A stretch of DNA of 64,000 nucleotides from Alopecurus myosuroides (GCA_028641055.1 CM054060.1:311784949-311848948); one strand, 5' to 3'; counted from the stretch's first letter, positions 12,695 through 23,036 are shown. Notes: generated by a model from the letters alone, not told the origin. A program made the numbers and translations.

Positions 12695-12790
12695 CTATGA
12701 CATAGGCACATTATGGAGCTATGATATAAGCACATTATGAAGCTATAATATAGGCACATTATGGACCTATGAGATAGGCACATTATTGAG
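12695..12790 (+). repeat. Four tandem 24-bp repeats upstream of the copy 1 promoter
   Basis: Four consecutive 24-bp units start at 12695, 12719, 12743 and 12767. Each is of the form CTATRAnATARGCACATTATKGAG. They end 60 bases before the TATA box. Copy 3 has only three units at the matching place. Tandem elements here are well placed to act as upstream promoter elements; that role is inferred. Confidence 0.9.
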
Positions 12791-12849
12791 ATGAAGAAGA
12801 TAAGGGCAAGATTAGCAAGGTGTGCCCTCGTGAAGGCTGATCTCCCGGC

Positions 12850-12856
12850 TATAAAA
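12850..12856 (+). promoter_or_regulatory. TATA box of the pararetroviral pregenomic promoter (copy 1)
   Basis: CTATAAAAGGA is a near-ideal plant TATA box. It sits about 860 bases upstream of the primer site, where the pregenomic RNA promoter of tungro-like viruses is expected. Copy 3 keeps the same sequence on the minus strand near 40,308. Transcription would start roughly 30 bases downstream, giving a leader of about 830 bases. Confidence 0.7.
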
Positions 12857-13018
12857 GGACACACCCGCAGCGAAGCAAGACACGAGCATTCACATCCACC
12901 AGCAGAGCACAGAGCCAGTGCGACTCAGCCAGCAAACTCGCTGCTTAGTAGTAGTAGTAGTAGTAGTACCACCTTCCCTCCACTGTAAAATAATCCACTG
13001 AAATAAGGAGCTATACAA

Positions 13019-13039
13019 ATGCAGTCAGCTGTAAGGTAA
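13019..13039 (+). other. Short leader ORF containing splice-donor-like sequences (copy 1)
   Basis: The first leader ATG (13019) opens a six-codon frame ending in TAA at 13037-13039. GTAAGG at 13031 and GGTAAT at 13035 inside it resemble plant splice donors. In rice tungro bacilliform virus a leader short ORF holds the donor for the spliced ORF4 messenger. Neither donor here would put the short ORF in phase with ORF4 when joined to the acceptor at 19623, so if splicing occurs ORF4 would use its own ATG. In copy 3 this ATG is changed. Confidence 0.45.
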
Positions 13040-13562
13040 TTTTCACCGTCTCTGTGTAAACCCTCCGGGGGTTCCCGAAAGGGAAAGCCGTATGGAATTT
13101 GTATTGTGGAAATGAAGTAGTTTTGTTTTTCTCTTGGTCTTTTTAAGCATGTTTATATGGGTTGGGTTCTTATGCTAGGGATCCTATAGGAGAAACCTCT
13201 GCGTGTAGTCCTCTGTTGAGCCTTTGGCGCGTAAATGAGAACCTTGTATCCGTAGAGAAGTGTTCCCTCTGGGTGGAATTGCCTCGGAAGACGATAAGTA
13301 AAACGCCCCATATAAACTTGTTTTAAAAACATCAAGAGAAATAAACTTAGCTACTCCTGAAGCAATATAATTAGAAATACGGTGAGTACTGAGTAGGACT
13401 TTTACACCACTGCGAACACCGTCGGTAGCCCGTTGGCCTCGCGAGCCTTTAAAGATCCTGCAAAAGATTTTACGTAAGCGATAATATTATAATCCACGTT
13501 TTAAAATTAAAATCATCTTTATAAATATTTGATATATTAGCTTAAATATATAAAATCAAAAG

Positions 13563-13675
13563 TGGATAAATGTCGCTGCGTATATATACGCGCCCATGAT
13601 TTTTTTTTATATCCTCCGCTCCCGAATTATTGATATATATATATATATCAATATGCTGGTACAATATTCCTTCTT
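13563..13675 (-). repeat. Right arm of the leader inverted repeat (inserted segment)
   Basis: This is the reverse complement of 12314-12430 with a few differences. Copy 3 lacks the segment: there the flanking sequences ...TATATAAAATCA and CTGTTATAATATT are separated by about 40 other bases. Copy 1 has therefore gained an inverted duplicate of its own upstream region, directly before the primer site. Confidence 0.8.
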
Positions 13676-13707
13676 CTGTTATAATATTTTATATATCTGC
13701 AAATTAT

Positions 13708-13720
13708 TGGTATCAGAGCT
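13708..13720 (+). promoter_or_regulatory. Initiator tRNA-Met primer-binding site of pararetrovirus copy 1
   Basis: TGGTATCAGAGCT: the first twelve bases are complementary to the 3' end of plant initiator tRNA-Met, the primer for reverse transcription in Caulimoviridae. The site lies immediately before ORF1, as in tungroviruses. In copy 3 the matching site (39515-39527, minus strand) starts TTG instead of TGG. Confidence 0.9.
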
Positions 13721-13722
13721 AG

Positions 13723-14217
13723 TGTTTAATCATAGAAAGGTTAAAGTACCTGAATTTAGAAGTTAGCGAAGGTAAAGTAATAAAAACTAAAGACCATATT
13801 GATATAAGGTGCAGAATAAATTCTTCGGAAGAGCATTTTTGGCATACCAATCATAGCCAACTAAATACAATAGTTGATCTGACATATAATTCCTTTATAT
13901 CTTGGGGGAAGAGGCAAGACATACTAGACCAAAAATTTGAAAGCATATTTCGAGAATATCAAAAACTCTCAGAGAAGTACTCTGTGTTGAATAATAAAAT
14001 TGATCTAGCTTTCCATAAACTAGAAGAAGCAAAGTCAAGACAAAATATGGTTTGTAAGAATAACGATTACTTCAAAGAAAAAGTACTATCCATAGGGAAG
14101 CATATAAACCATAACCTGAATAAAAGCAAAGAATCATCTTCAAGCCCAGAAACAAGGCAAAATTTGCTAGAAATCAAGTCTTTGGTGCAAGAAATAAAAA
14201 CCTTGATACTCGCATAA
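13723..14217 (+). CDS. Pararetroviral ORF1, open but without any ATG (copy 1)
   Basis: A 164-codon frame runs from the stop overlapping the primer site to TAA at 14215-14217 with no internal stop and no in-frame ATG. Possible near-cognate starts are ATC/ATA at 13729-13734 and CTG at 13750. The protein is charged and coiled-coil-like in its second half (around KLEEAKSRQNMV and LVQEIKTLILA). Tungrovirus ORF1 is known to start at a non-AUG codon reached by ribosome shunting over the leader, and its role is poorly known (virion-associated). Five bases separate it from the ORF2 ATG at 14222. Copy 3 has the same frame but with a TGA at 39423-39425. In copy 1 this is the only undamaged viral ORF. 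Confidence 0.7.
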   Translation, partial: CLIIERLKYLNLEVSEGKVIKTKDHIDIRCRINSSEEHFWHTNHSQLNTIVDLTYNSFISWGKRQDILDQKFESIFREYQKLSEKYSVLNNKIDLAFHKLEEAKSRQNMVCKNNDYFKEKVLSIGKHINHNLNKSKESSSSPETRQNLLEIKSLVQEIKTLILA

Positions 14218-14221
14218 TTGC

Positions 14222-15436
14222 ATGTCCGAATATAATCAAGCATTAAAAGAAGTAGAGAAATACCTAACACCGGGAGTCGGATTCTCTAATCACGACTCAT
14301 CAAAGGAAGATTCCAAAATAATAATAAGGCAGAATAATACTATCTTACAATTATTGGTTCAGATTTTAGAAAAACTAAAGAGTGCACAAAGTAACAAAGA
14401 TATTGTGTTAGCTTCATCTGGAATAGTAGCATCACCAAGAAATATCGGTTCAGAAAAATGGACATCTAAAAATAGAAGAGACAAAACCCTCCAATTAATA
14501 AGGCAAGATTCGAGACCCCTAACAATAAGGCATAGATTGTCATGCAGCAAATCTGATGATATTGATAGTTTGGAAGAAGTTATAGATCTGCAGAGTGATC
14601 TAGAAAGATACCAAAAAGATACTCTAAGAAAAATAAAACCGCAACAAGTATATCACATGGGAATGTTTGAAAGTAGGAGCGGGTTATATAGAATATCCAG
14701 AGAAGTGGAATTAAGTGTGTTGACACATACCGTAGAACTGAGAATTGTGAGTAAGAACATTGAAAATGAGTTAAAATATTGTGGTTATAAATATATTCAC
14801 CAAGGTATGTATATCATAGGTGTGAAAGGAATGACAAGAAAGAAATTAGGAGCAAAAGTTTTAATAACATTATTAGACAAAAGGTGGGGATCAATAGATA
14901 AAGAAGCACTAGGATTTACGGAAGGAGACATGAATGAGAATAGATTAATAACTTACATAGCCCCAGATTTAATGATGCCTGTGAAAGAGTTTATAGAAAA
15001 AATGAGTTTTGGATTCCAATACAAAGGATATGAAGATTTTAAAGAAACAAACTTGTTGGTAAGTATAGAATTCATAGGAAGACTCTCAAACAAAAGTAGC
15101 TCAAGGTATAGAGTAAATGTAGACGATGTAATAGAACGTATGCAGTCAAAAGGCATAAGGTTTATGAGTCCACTTAAGATTAGCTCGGAAGAAAGAGCAA
15201 GCGAGGAATGGAAAATAAGTGAGCTAATAGAAAAGAAGGAACTAAAGCAGCCCAATAACTATATAAGCTATAAAAATTATGAAGGATGTAGCAGCATTAG
15301 GTTCACAGATTACAAATCCGCACCTCTGGAAGACACAAAATCCTCTATTTCAGACTCGGAATTTGGTGATAGTAAGAGTAAGGGTCCTACTGAGTGTATG
15401 GAAAGGGCAAACTTGGAAGATGAAATAAATCAGTAA
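14222..15436 (+). pseudogene. Pararetroviral ORF2 fused to the start of ORF3 (movement protein region), copy 1
   Basis: The frame starts at ATG 14222 and ends at TAA 15434-15436. Residues 1-80 correspond to the separate 92-codon ORF2 seen in copy 3, a small coiled-coil-like protein. Near 14,465 copy 1 lacks two bases (AT) present in copy 3, which fuses ORF2 to ORF3. Copy 3 shows that ORF3 has its own ATG, here at 14458. The rest (about residues 140-310, HMGMFES..., GVKGMTRKKLGAKVLITLLD, GRLSNKSSSRYRVNVDDVI) is the 30K-type movement protein domain that helps virus cross plasmodesmata. The closing TAA is private: copy 3 has a Tyr codon there and reads on. Confidence 0.8.
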
Positions 15437-17755
15437 GAAACAAAATTAAAGCATATAGAATTGGAATATAATAATTCAATGATTAAAGACTGGCCTAAGA
15501 TAAGAGAAAAACAATTGTTTTTCATTAGAGAGATTGCAAGATTAAAAAAGATAAAAAGCGAGAAAATCCTAGTTGCTAGTAGTTCAAATATGCAAAATAC
15601 TAATACTGCAACAAATGTTATAGATAAGAAAGACAATCATACCAACCAACACAATGAAAATAAAGTCATATGTGAAGAAGAGCAATGGGATATAAATAAT
15701 AAAATACTAACAGAAAGTTATGAAGAGGAAGAAGAATTAATGAAAGAAATATTGTATGAAGACAAAAACTATGATAATGCAGACCAATATAATGATTTTA
15801 TAGATTCACTCGATGATGTAGGCTTGCACAATTTAGACAATGCAATGGAAGCCATGGAAATAGATAACAGTGCTAAAAGAAAAATAGGTGAGACCTCTAT
15901 GAAAAGAGAAGAAAGAGAAAGACCATCTAGAAGAGCTGGAGATTGGCCTCCACCTCCAGAAACTGATGATTTTCAACCCACATATATTCCGGGACAATAT
16001 AGGTACATGGGTAGCAAGAGAAGAGATTTTGAAAAACCGGTGCAATTTCAAAATTTTAGGAACGATGGTGCAATTTTAAATTTAGCGGCTCATGACCCAG
16101 TAGATTGGCCAAATATACTCACCATTTGGAGAGGTCTAATAGTTCAAAAATATATACAAAATCAGCATAATATAGGCACTAAGGTTGAAGATATGTTAAC
16201 ATATCTTGAAACCTTTTTAGGAGAATCTGTTAAAGTTTTATGGGAAAATTGGGTAGAATGTTATCCGGATATGTATGAAAATTTAAAAAGGGCTGGAAGT
16301 AATCCTAATAATTTTGCTAATGTGATATCAAATATGGTTATAGCCGAAGACCCAGAAATAGGGTATACAACATTACAAAATGAAAGGCTGAGAGAAATAG
16401 AAAAATTAACTCTAACCAATTGGAGAGGTATAAAAGAATTCTCTCAACATTATTTATATAATGCTACCACAGCTAAGCAAGGATACAATAAAGGAGTGGT
16501 TGAAAGATACTTTCATAAATTGCCTGACCCTCTAGGTTCAATAATATTTGAGGATTATAAGAAAGAATCAAATGGAAACATAGTGAATATTTCTCAAGCT
16601 ATAACATTTGTATTTAAACATCTAAGGAAGGTATGTACAAATATACAAGCACAAAGATCTATGAAAAAATCCGATTATAATTTTTGTAATAATATTATTC
16701 AAATACCATTAACATATGGAGAAGAAAGATATAGAAACCGAAAATATCACAAACCCCAAGATAGAGATAATAGGAATTTAAGAACAACGAAAAGATATTT
16801 CCTAAGAAGGTCGGATAATAGAGCCCCTTATTTGCATAAAAGGAATGTTAGAAGATATAATTCTAGGAAGAATTATGATAAGACATGTAGGTGTTTTATA
16901 TGCAACTCGCCTGATCACTTAAGTAAAACTTGTCCTAACAAAGATCAGAAAAGACATTATAGTAAATATGAAGAACAAAAAAGAGTTCTAATTATTGATA
17001 GCATTAACGAAAATATATTAGTTTGTGATGAGGAAATAAAGGATGATGAATCAATATATTCGATCATAGAAACTGATGAATTAGATAATGCTATTTTAGA
17101 AGAAGAATCAAGCGAAGATGAATTAGATTTTATAGACCAAATAGCTGGTTTAAAAATTGAAATGATGAATCAATTAGATTGCAAGCACGGCTGGGTTAGA
17201 GGTAAAGGTAATTATAACATTAAATGCGCTTTTTGCATATATTACCCAAGCCAGGATAATAGATTTACATGTAACCTATGCTTAAAACAAGCTTGCACTT
17301 CGTGTTTAAAGGCTAAAAACCAAGCTTGGAGACAAGAAGTAGAAATTGAGCCAGAAAACCGAATTCTGTCTAGTAGAGTTAGAATCCTAGAAAATAGGAT
17401 AAACAAACTAGAAGTGGAGTTAGAAGAGTTAAAATATAATTTAGATAACAATATGAAGGAACAAGAAGGTAGTACGAACAAAATAATTGAATTAAAAGAT
17501 CAAATGGTAACCATAAGAGAAAACAAAGGAGACAGACTAATCCAATTAAAAGACGGCATAACAAGCTTTGGAAATAAATACATAGTGAGATTACCATTTA
17601 AGGAAGTTTTAGGAATAAGGATTCCAGTTAAAATAATTTTAAAACCCAATATTTCCTATAAAATACTGGCACTATTAGACACGGGTTGTACAAAGAACAT
17701 CATTCATGATAAATATTTTATGAGATGCCCCGATATAGTAAAAAACTATCGATGA
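15437..17755 (+). pseudogene. Pararetroviral ORF3 middle: coat protein and first half of protease (copy 1)
   Basis: This is in the same frame as the movement segment, open from 15437 to TGA 17753-17755 (first ATG 15461). After an acidic Asn/Glu-rich linker comes the capsid region (around DPVDWPNILTIWRG, ENWVECYPDMYENL), then a basic RNA-binding stretch. A zinc knuckle CX2CX4HX4C follows at 16892-16933, then a second Cys motif CX2CX11CX2CX4CX2C at 17225-17305. That second motif is a hallmark of badnavirus and tungrovirus coat proteins. A coiled coil follows, then the aspartic protease active site LLDTG (DTG codons 17678-17686). The frame stops a few codons later and protease plus RT continue in the +1 frame. 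Copy 3 has the identical break. No ATG-to-stop integrity exists for the polyprotein. Confidence 0.88.
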
Positions 17756-19629
17756 TAATAAAGCCGAAGTATCCACAGATATGTCAGGAATAAAGAAAAT
17801 ACATAACCAGTTGGCATACAATATTGAAACTTACATAAATGGTACTAGATATATAATTGATGAAATTACAATCAGAGACTTATCAGTAATAAGTGATGAC
17901 ATGATACTAAGATTTTACAACAGTCCTTACAAACCACTATTATACATGAACAAGGCGTTACATTTATCCCTTATCAAGATAATGTTCCTTACATATCCGA
18001 AGTAAGAAAACAAAGAAATCTCTACAAAATGTAGAAATATCTAGTCTAGACAATGAATATAGGTTAAAAGAAGAATCTTCTGACACCTGCATAGAAGAAG
18101 ATCTTAGTGACACCATAGAAGAATATCATATAGAAAATACATGCACAGAATGTATAGGTTTACAATCATTCGCACCGAATTGGTACAGAGATATAAAATC
18201 CAAAAAGGACATAGACAAGATTTTGCAAAGATTAGAAGACTTGCAAATAATCGGAGAAATACCTATGAAGCATTGGGATAAGAATTCCATAGTCTGCAAA
18301 ATAAACATTATAAACTCAGATTATATAATAAAGTCAGAACCAATAGAAGCTACTCCAAAAGACATAGAAGAATTTAAAATGCACATTGAAGAATTACTAA
18401 AGTTAAAAGCCATTAGAGAAAGTAGGAGTCCTCATAGATCTGCAACCTTTATAGTTAGAAATCATGCTAAAGAAATTAGAGGAAAATCTAGGATGGTAAT
18501 TAATTATAAAAGACTAAATGATAACACCATAGACGATGCTTATAATATACCCAATAAGCAAGAGTGGATCAATAGAATACAAGGAAGTAAATTCTTCTCT
18601 AAATTTGACTTAAAGGCCGGATTCTGGCAAGTAAAAATGGCAGAAGAATCGATACCCTGGACAACATTTACATGCCCATAGGGTCATTATAAATGGCTTG
18701 TTATGCCTTTGGGTTTAAAGAATGCCCCTGCATTATTTCAAAGAAAAATGCAAAATATATTTAATGAAAATCAATCATTCATACTAGTGTATGTAGATGA
18801 TTTATTAGTTTTCTCAAAATCTTATAAAGAACATATTGCTCACCTTGAAGTATTCTTTAGGAAGGTAGAGCAAAATGGGTTAATACTATCAAAAAAGAAG
18901 ATGGAAATTTGCAAAGAAAAAATTAATTTTTTAGGACATGAAATAGGATAAGGAAAAATATACTTACAAGAGCATATTGCCAAAAAAATATTACAATTTC
19001 CCTATTCTATGAATGATAAAAAAGTTCTACAAAAATTCTTAGGATCTGTAAATTATGCAAGAAACTATATTGATAACCTAGCAAAACTCGCTGGGCCACT
19101 ATATGCAAAACTAAGGAAAAATTGTCAAAAATATTTTAATTCAGAAGATATAAAGCTAGTCCAAGCCATAAAAGAAAAAGTCAAGAATTTGAAACCTCTA
19201 GAATTACCATTAGAAGATAACTATTTCATAATTGAAACAGATGCATCCAAAATAGGATGGGGTGCTATATTAAAACAAAAGCCAAATAAATACTCTTCTA
19301 AGACAGAAGAAATTTTTTGCAGATATGCCTCTGGAAGCTATAAATTGAAAACAGTGAATAACATAGATAGAGAGATTCTCGCAATAGTCCATGCCATAAA
19401 TGCATTTAGACTATACTTGGGATTTAAGGAATTTACAGTACGAACAGATTGTGAAGCCGTATGTAAATATTATAATCAAATAAATAGTAAGAAAAGTTCA
19501 ACTAGAAGATGGGTTTTATTCGAAGATATTATAACGGGAAATGGATATAAAGTCATTTTTTAGCATATTAAAGGAAAGGATAACTGTTTACCTGACATAC
19601 TCTCTCGATCATCAATTTTACAGGAATGA
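17742..19629 (+). pseudogene. Pararetroviral protease end, reverse transcriptase and RNase H (copy 1)
   Basis: This copies viral RNA into DNA in intact viruses. The frame opens at 17742 (ATG 17781) with the second half of the protease. Relative to copy 3 a 7-base deletion near 17,910 and a 1-base deletion near 18,014 shift the frame. The RT follows with FSKFDLKAGFWQVKM, MPLGLKNAPALFQRKMQ and the catalytic YVDD at 18790-18801. RNase H follows with IIETDASKIGWGA, EILAIVHAINAFRLYL and VRTDCEAV. In-frame stops are TAG 18679-18681 and TAG 19561-19563 (both shared with copy 3) and TAA 18949-18951 (shared with copy 2). After the last TAG the frame still reads HIKGKDNCLPDILSR and ends at TGA 19627-19629, overlapping the ORF4 ATG as ATGA. 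Non-functional. Confidence 0.9.
19590..19623 (+). promoter_or_regulatory. Splice-acceptor-like sequence upstream of ORF4
   Basis: CTGAC (possible branch point), then a TCTCTC-rich and T-rich stretch, then TTTTACAG ending at 19623, three bases before the ORF4 ATG at 19626. In tungroviruses ORF4 is expressed from a spliced RNA whose acceptor lies just upstream of it. The sequence also codes for the end of ORF3, so selection for splicing cannot be proven. Copies 2 and 3 keep it. Confidence 0.5.
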
Positions 19630-20495
19630 AGAGGGGACTGCTCCCCGATGGGTCGGAAGTGTTCACCTTTGGAACCGAGAATAGCCTGAGAATATTTAAA
19701 CCAAATACATTTAATTTCAATCCTAAGAATCATATCACCTTGGACGAGGTCCAACAATGCATACTTGATAACTTCTGGCACCAGCACGTCAATAGTAGAG
19801 AGAATCAACACACCAATAGTAGAGAAAGCACATGATATTTATTATCCATTCTGAATAGTCTTGCAGAATACTTCAATAGGCTAAACAAAAATTCACCAAT
19901 ATCAAAAAATATTGAAGTACAAGAAATTAAGCCCCTCTATGTTCTATTTGATGGAAGAAAGCCAGGCATATATATTACATTTGAAGAAATACTTAAAGAA
20001 AAGCTTGCAGCAAGGAAGAAAAAAGAAGACATAACATGGAGAAAATACTTACATATTGATGAAGCCTTGACCAGAGCAAGGAGCATGATAGGTGAGAATT
20101 TCCATATAGAGCCTAAAGCAAAGGAGTACATCCAGAAGGATAAAGGAATAGATAAAGATACTCCTGCACCAACAAAATATGCAAAAGGTGAAGGATCCAA
20201 TTTAAAAATAATAAAGGAAGAAGACTCTCCGAAATATGAAACTTATAAAGATTGCCTAGTTAAAAGGATGGATCCCATAGACACGACATATATAGATCTA
20301 AAGATAAATGAAAAATCTGAAGAATCTAAGAAGTCGTTAAAAGAAGAATTAAAAGAAGAGAATTTACGAGAATTAAGAATAGAATTTGATGTCAGGTTTG
20401 ATCAAATAAAAAAAGAATATGAAGCAAAATATGATTTTAATCTTTCGGACGACAATCACATGGATATTGCAGGACATGGGCACAAAGCTGAATAA
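19626..20495 (+). pseudogene. Pararetroviral ORF4 with viroplasmin-like domain, one internal TGA (copy 1)
   Basis: The frame starts at ATG 19626 (the ATGA overlap with ORF3) and runs to TAA 20493-20495, 289 codons in one phase, broken only by TGA at 19833-19835. After the TGA the protein reads LYVLFDGRKPGIYITFEEIL, then TWRKYLHIDEALTRARSMIG. This is the pattern of the viroplasmin/Cauli_VI fold (GRKPGIY, a W/F-E-E helix, then a [YW]-x-F/Y-x2-x-EA strand-helix) found in caulimovirus transactivator proteins and eukaryotic RNase H1. The C-terminal third is Lys/Glu-rich coiled coil. All three copies carry the same TGA. Whether it is ancestral damage or a biological stop is open. The domain call is by eye. 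Confidence 0.75.
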
Positions 20496-21500
20496 ATCAT
20501 GAATATTGCCTACAAATAGTAGTGAATATTAATTGATATTGGTATCAATTATTTGGGCGCGGAGGACCAAAAAAAAGCTAAAGGATTGTGAGGCTTCTCC
20601 TTGCTCCCAGCGAACTCCCACCTTGCTGCCACGTGTTCTAATCTTGACCATCGTTCCTTTTGTTTAACATCCGTTGGATGAGGTCTGAGGCTGCGTGAAA
20701 CCTAGACTCCAATCCTCCTCCGAGACCCCCTCCCAGATGCAGCCGCCTCCTCCCACGCGCTGTTTCCAGTCCACTATCCTCCCCCAATCCCGCCTCCTCT
20801 CATCCTCCCCAATCGGACAAAGAGACGAGGGCGACGAGGGAAGAGCAGCCTCACCGGTCTCCTGCCTTGCATCAGGCGCCAAGGACCGTGGCCACGCTAT
20901 ACGATGCAGGGTGCCGCTGTGTTGATCACAGGAGGCCAGCGACAGCAGCAGGTTGGCCTCCCCGTTGCGGCGGCGACCCTGGGTGAGGCACCATATGAAG
21001 GGAGCGCCGGTCTTGGTGGGTGAGGTAGAGCGCGGATGCTCGAGGTTGATTGGCTCAGCCGAGGAAGATGAGGTCTTGTGAGGGAGACCAGCAGCAGCGA
21101 CCGCCCATGGACAAGCTCGACGAGGTGAGGAAGATAAGTTTATACCCCGCTGTGGAGCAGGTGAAGGCATGGAGATGGCTCGGATCCTGTCCCTGTTCAC
21201 CGATGACCTCCTTCCCCTTCAAGGAGCTCCCTCCTCAGGCTACCACTGTCTGCTGCTAATAGGTATTTTTTTATATTCTTTATTCGTTTGGTCCAAGAAC
21301 AGATCATGTACACAAGAAGAGATCATGTACACAACCTTTTAGGGCTTCGGATTGGTGCTTTGTGAACCAACATTTGTTAGGATACGAAATAAGTTTCTAC
21401 TATGTCTTGGATTGTAAGAGCTGGAGAATACATATATTTGATGGTTGTTATATATATATTTTGCAGCACAGTGAGAATGCCTGTGCACAAACAGCTTATG

Positions 21501-21752
21501 AACATAGGATCATATTGTTTACTTAATTAGTCTTCCCCTATCCGGTGTTGTGGATATATGCGAGTTAAGATAAGTTTTAGTAGCTGCCTGCAATAGCCTC
21601 AGGAAGGCATGCAAGCTATCTGTATGAACATACGATCATATTGTTTACTTAATTAGTCTTCCCCTATCCGGTGTTGTGGATATATATGAGTTAAGATAAG
21701 TTTTATTAGTTGCCTGCAATAGCCTCAGGAAGGCATGCAAGCTATCTGCTGG
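21501..21752 (+). repeat. 126-bp tandem duplication
   Basis: A segment starting AACATAGGATCATATTG at 21501 is repeated from 21627 (AACATACGATCATATTG) with a period of 126 bp and few differences, ending near AAGCTATCTG. It lies inside the Helitron. Noncoding as far as I can tell. Confidence 0.85.
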
Positions 21753-23036
21753 TGCTATGCGGGAACGTGAACCTGAGCTGCCTTGCACGAGTGCCTGCCC
21801 TGTACACCGAAGCACGGTGCAGATGGCCGAGCCGACGCTCACCCCTGCTCCTCCTTCCAGGTTTTGTTCTTTTAGAAAATAGCTCTGCTCCTCCTTCCAG
21901 GTTTAGTTTTTTCTAGAAAATAGCTTTTATCCTTGACGAAGAACTAATATGTTTTATTTCGGTAATTTGTTCTCTATATTGCAGTGCAGTACACAACATC
22001 ACATTTCTATATATAAACTGCAAAAGGTATCAATTGATACTTAAAAATCTGTATTTTCTTTTTCAGAAATTAATTGAGTATGAAGCCAACAGAGTTGATC
22101 TTGGGCCTAGAAGTTACAACCCCAGTCTATATGTTTTTTGTGGGAGTTCACTTCTGATGGCTGCATGTCAGGCAATAAAAATATTTTTGTTGTTGTTTCA
22201 TGGCTAAACTTTTTTCATATCATGAAAGAGAACTTCGTCAAAATATTAGTGTTGAATGTGGCAACTTGTGTTCTTTAGTTGTACGTGTGATTGATCAATG
22301 ATTTTCTCGTGGTTTTAATCGGGGTATACTTTTACCATAGACTATGTGATACAGAGGGCAGCAGGTCTCTTGTATGGGCTCTGAATGTGGATGTGGAAAG
22401 GCTAGGAGGTGCAGTTTAAGCATAATGAGGAGCATGAACCTGCTGCTGAGACTGAGTGGTTGATACCATGAGAGCTTCAACCAGATGGTTGCTCTTTTCT
22501 AACACGCATATGCCATATATAGATTTCTTTGTGTGCCAATATCTTGCCTAAATGTGTTTGTTGTGTAGATTATTCATCTGCTTGCTTTCTCATTTTTGTA
22601 TGTAGCTCAACGTTGGACATATATGCACAGAGATAAGGAAAGCATGTGCAAAATGTTGTAGCTGAATCTATAGAATTAGGGTAATATTATCAAATTCTTC
22701 TATTTCGGAACAGTTGTCATCTCTTATTCAGGAAATGAGAGGATGAAGGGACAAGCCACATGAATTTGATTAGATAACTTGGCGTTGTAATGGTAAATAT
22801 GCGAGACTAAAAATATCAAGACAGTGGAACTGTGAGTACCTGACTATGGATAATGATCGAAGGACGACAACCGAAATTTCGTAAGCTACAGGGATGAATT
22901 CCTATCGTGTACCCAGTTGTTTATTCTTGCTTATGCATAAAGCTTTGAGTATTTTTGCTATCTGTTTATATTACTCACCTGTTCCCTACTAAGGTACATG
23001 ATGCATATTCTAGAATCTTATTGCTAGAATAATACA

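Larger units (their letters stand above)
12284..20574 (+). mobile_element. Endogenous pararetrovirus copy 1 (tungrovirus-like), nearly full length
   Basis: This is a linear copy of a circular plant DNA virus of family Caulimoviridae. It has promoter and leader, initiator-Met primer site, ORF1, ORF2 fused to ORF3, a polyprotein with movement, coat, protease, RT and RNase H parts, and ORF4. The layout and the coat motif CX2CX11CX2CX4CX2C match badnaviruses and tungroviruses. ORF4 after the polyprotein and ORF1 without ATG point to Tungrovirus. The length of about 8.3 kb fits that genus. Integration is not part of the life cycle of these viruses, so this is a captured, decayed copy. The left limit is set by homology with copy 3 (GACCCGTGCC at 12284). 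The right limit is where copies 1, 2 and 3 diverge after GGAGGACCAAAAAAAA. Confidence 0.9.

Noticed and set aside
12946..12968. CRISPR-like or coding meaning of the TAGTAG run
   Set aside because: It is a simple trinucleotide microsatellite in the viral leader, also in copy 3.
13708..13720. Possible tRNA-like match
   Set aside because: It is only the short complement of the tRNA-Met 3' end used as primer site. No cloverleaf surrounds it.
17738..17755. Slippery heptamer A AAA AAC exactly at the protease frame break, suggesting -1 frameshifting
   Set aside because: A -1 shift leads to a frame that stops at once near 17,791 and does not reach the RT, which is in the +1 frame. The heptamer may be coincidence in an A-rich sequence.
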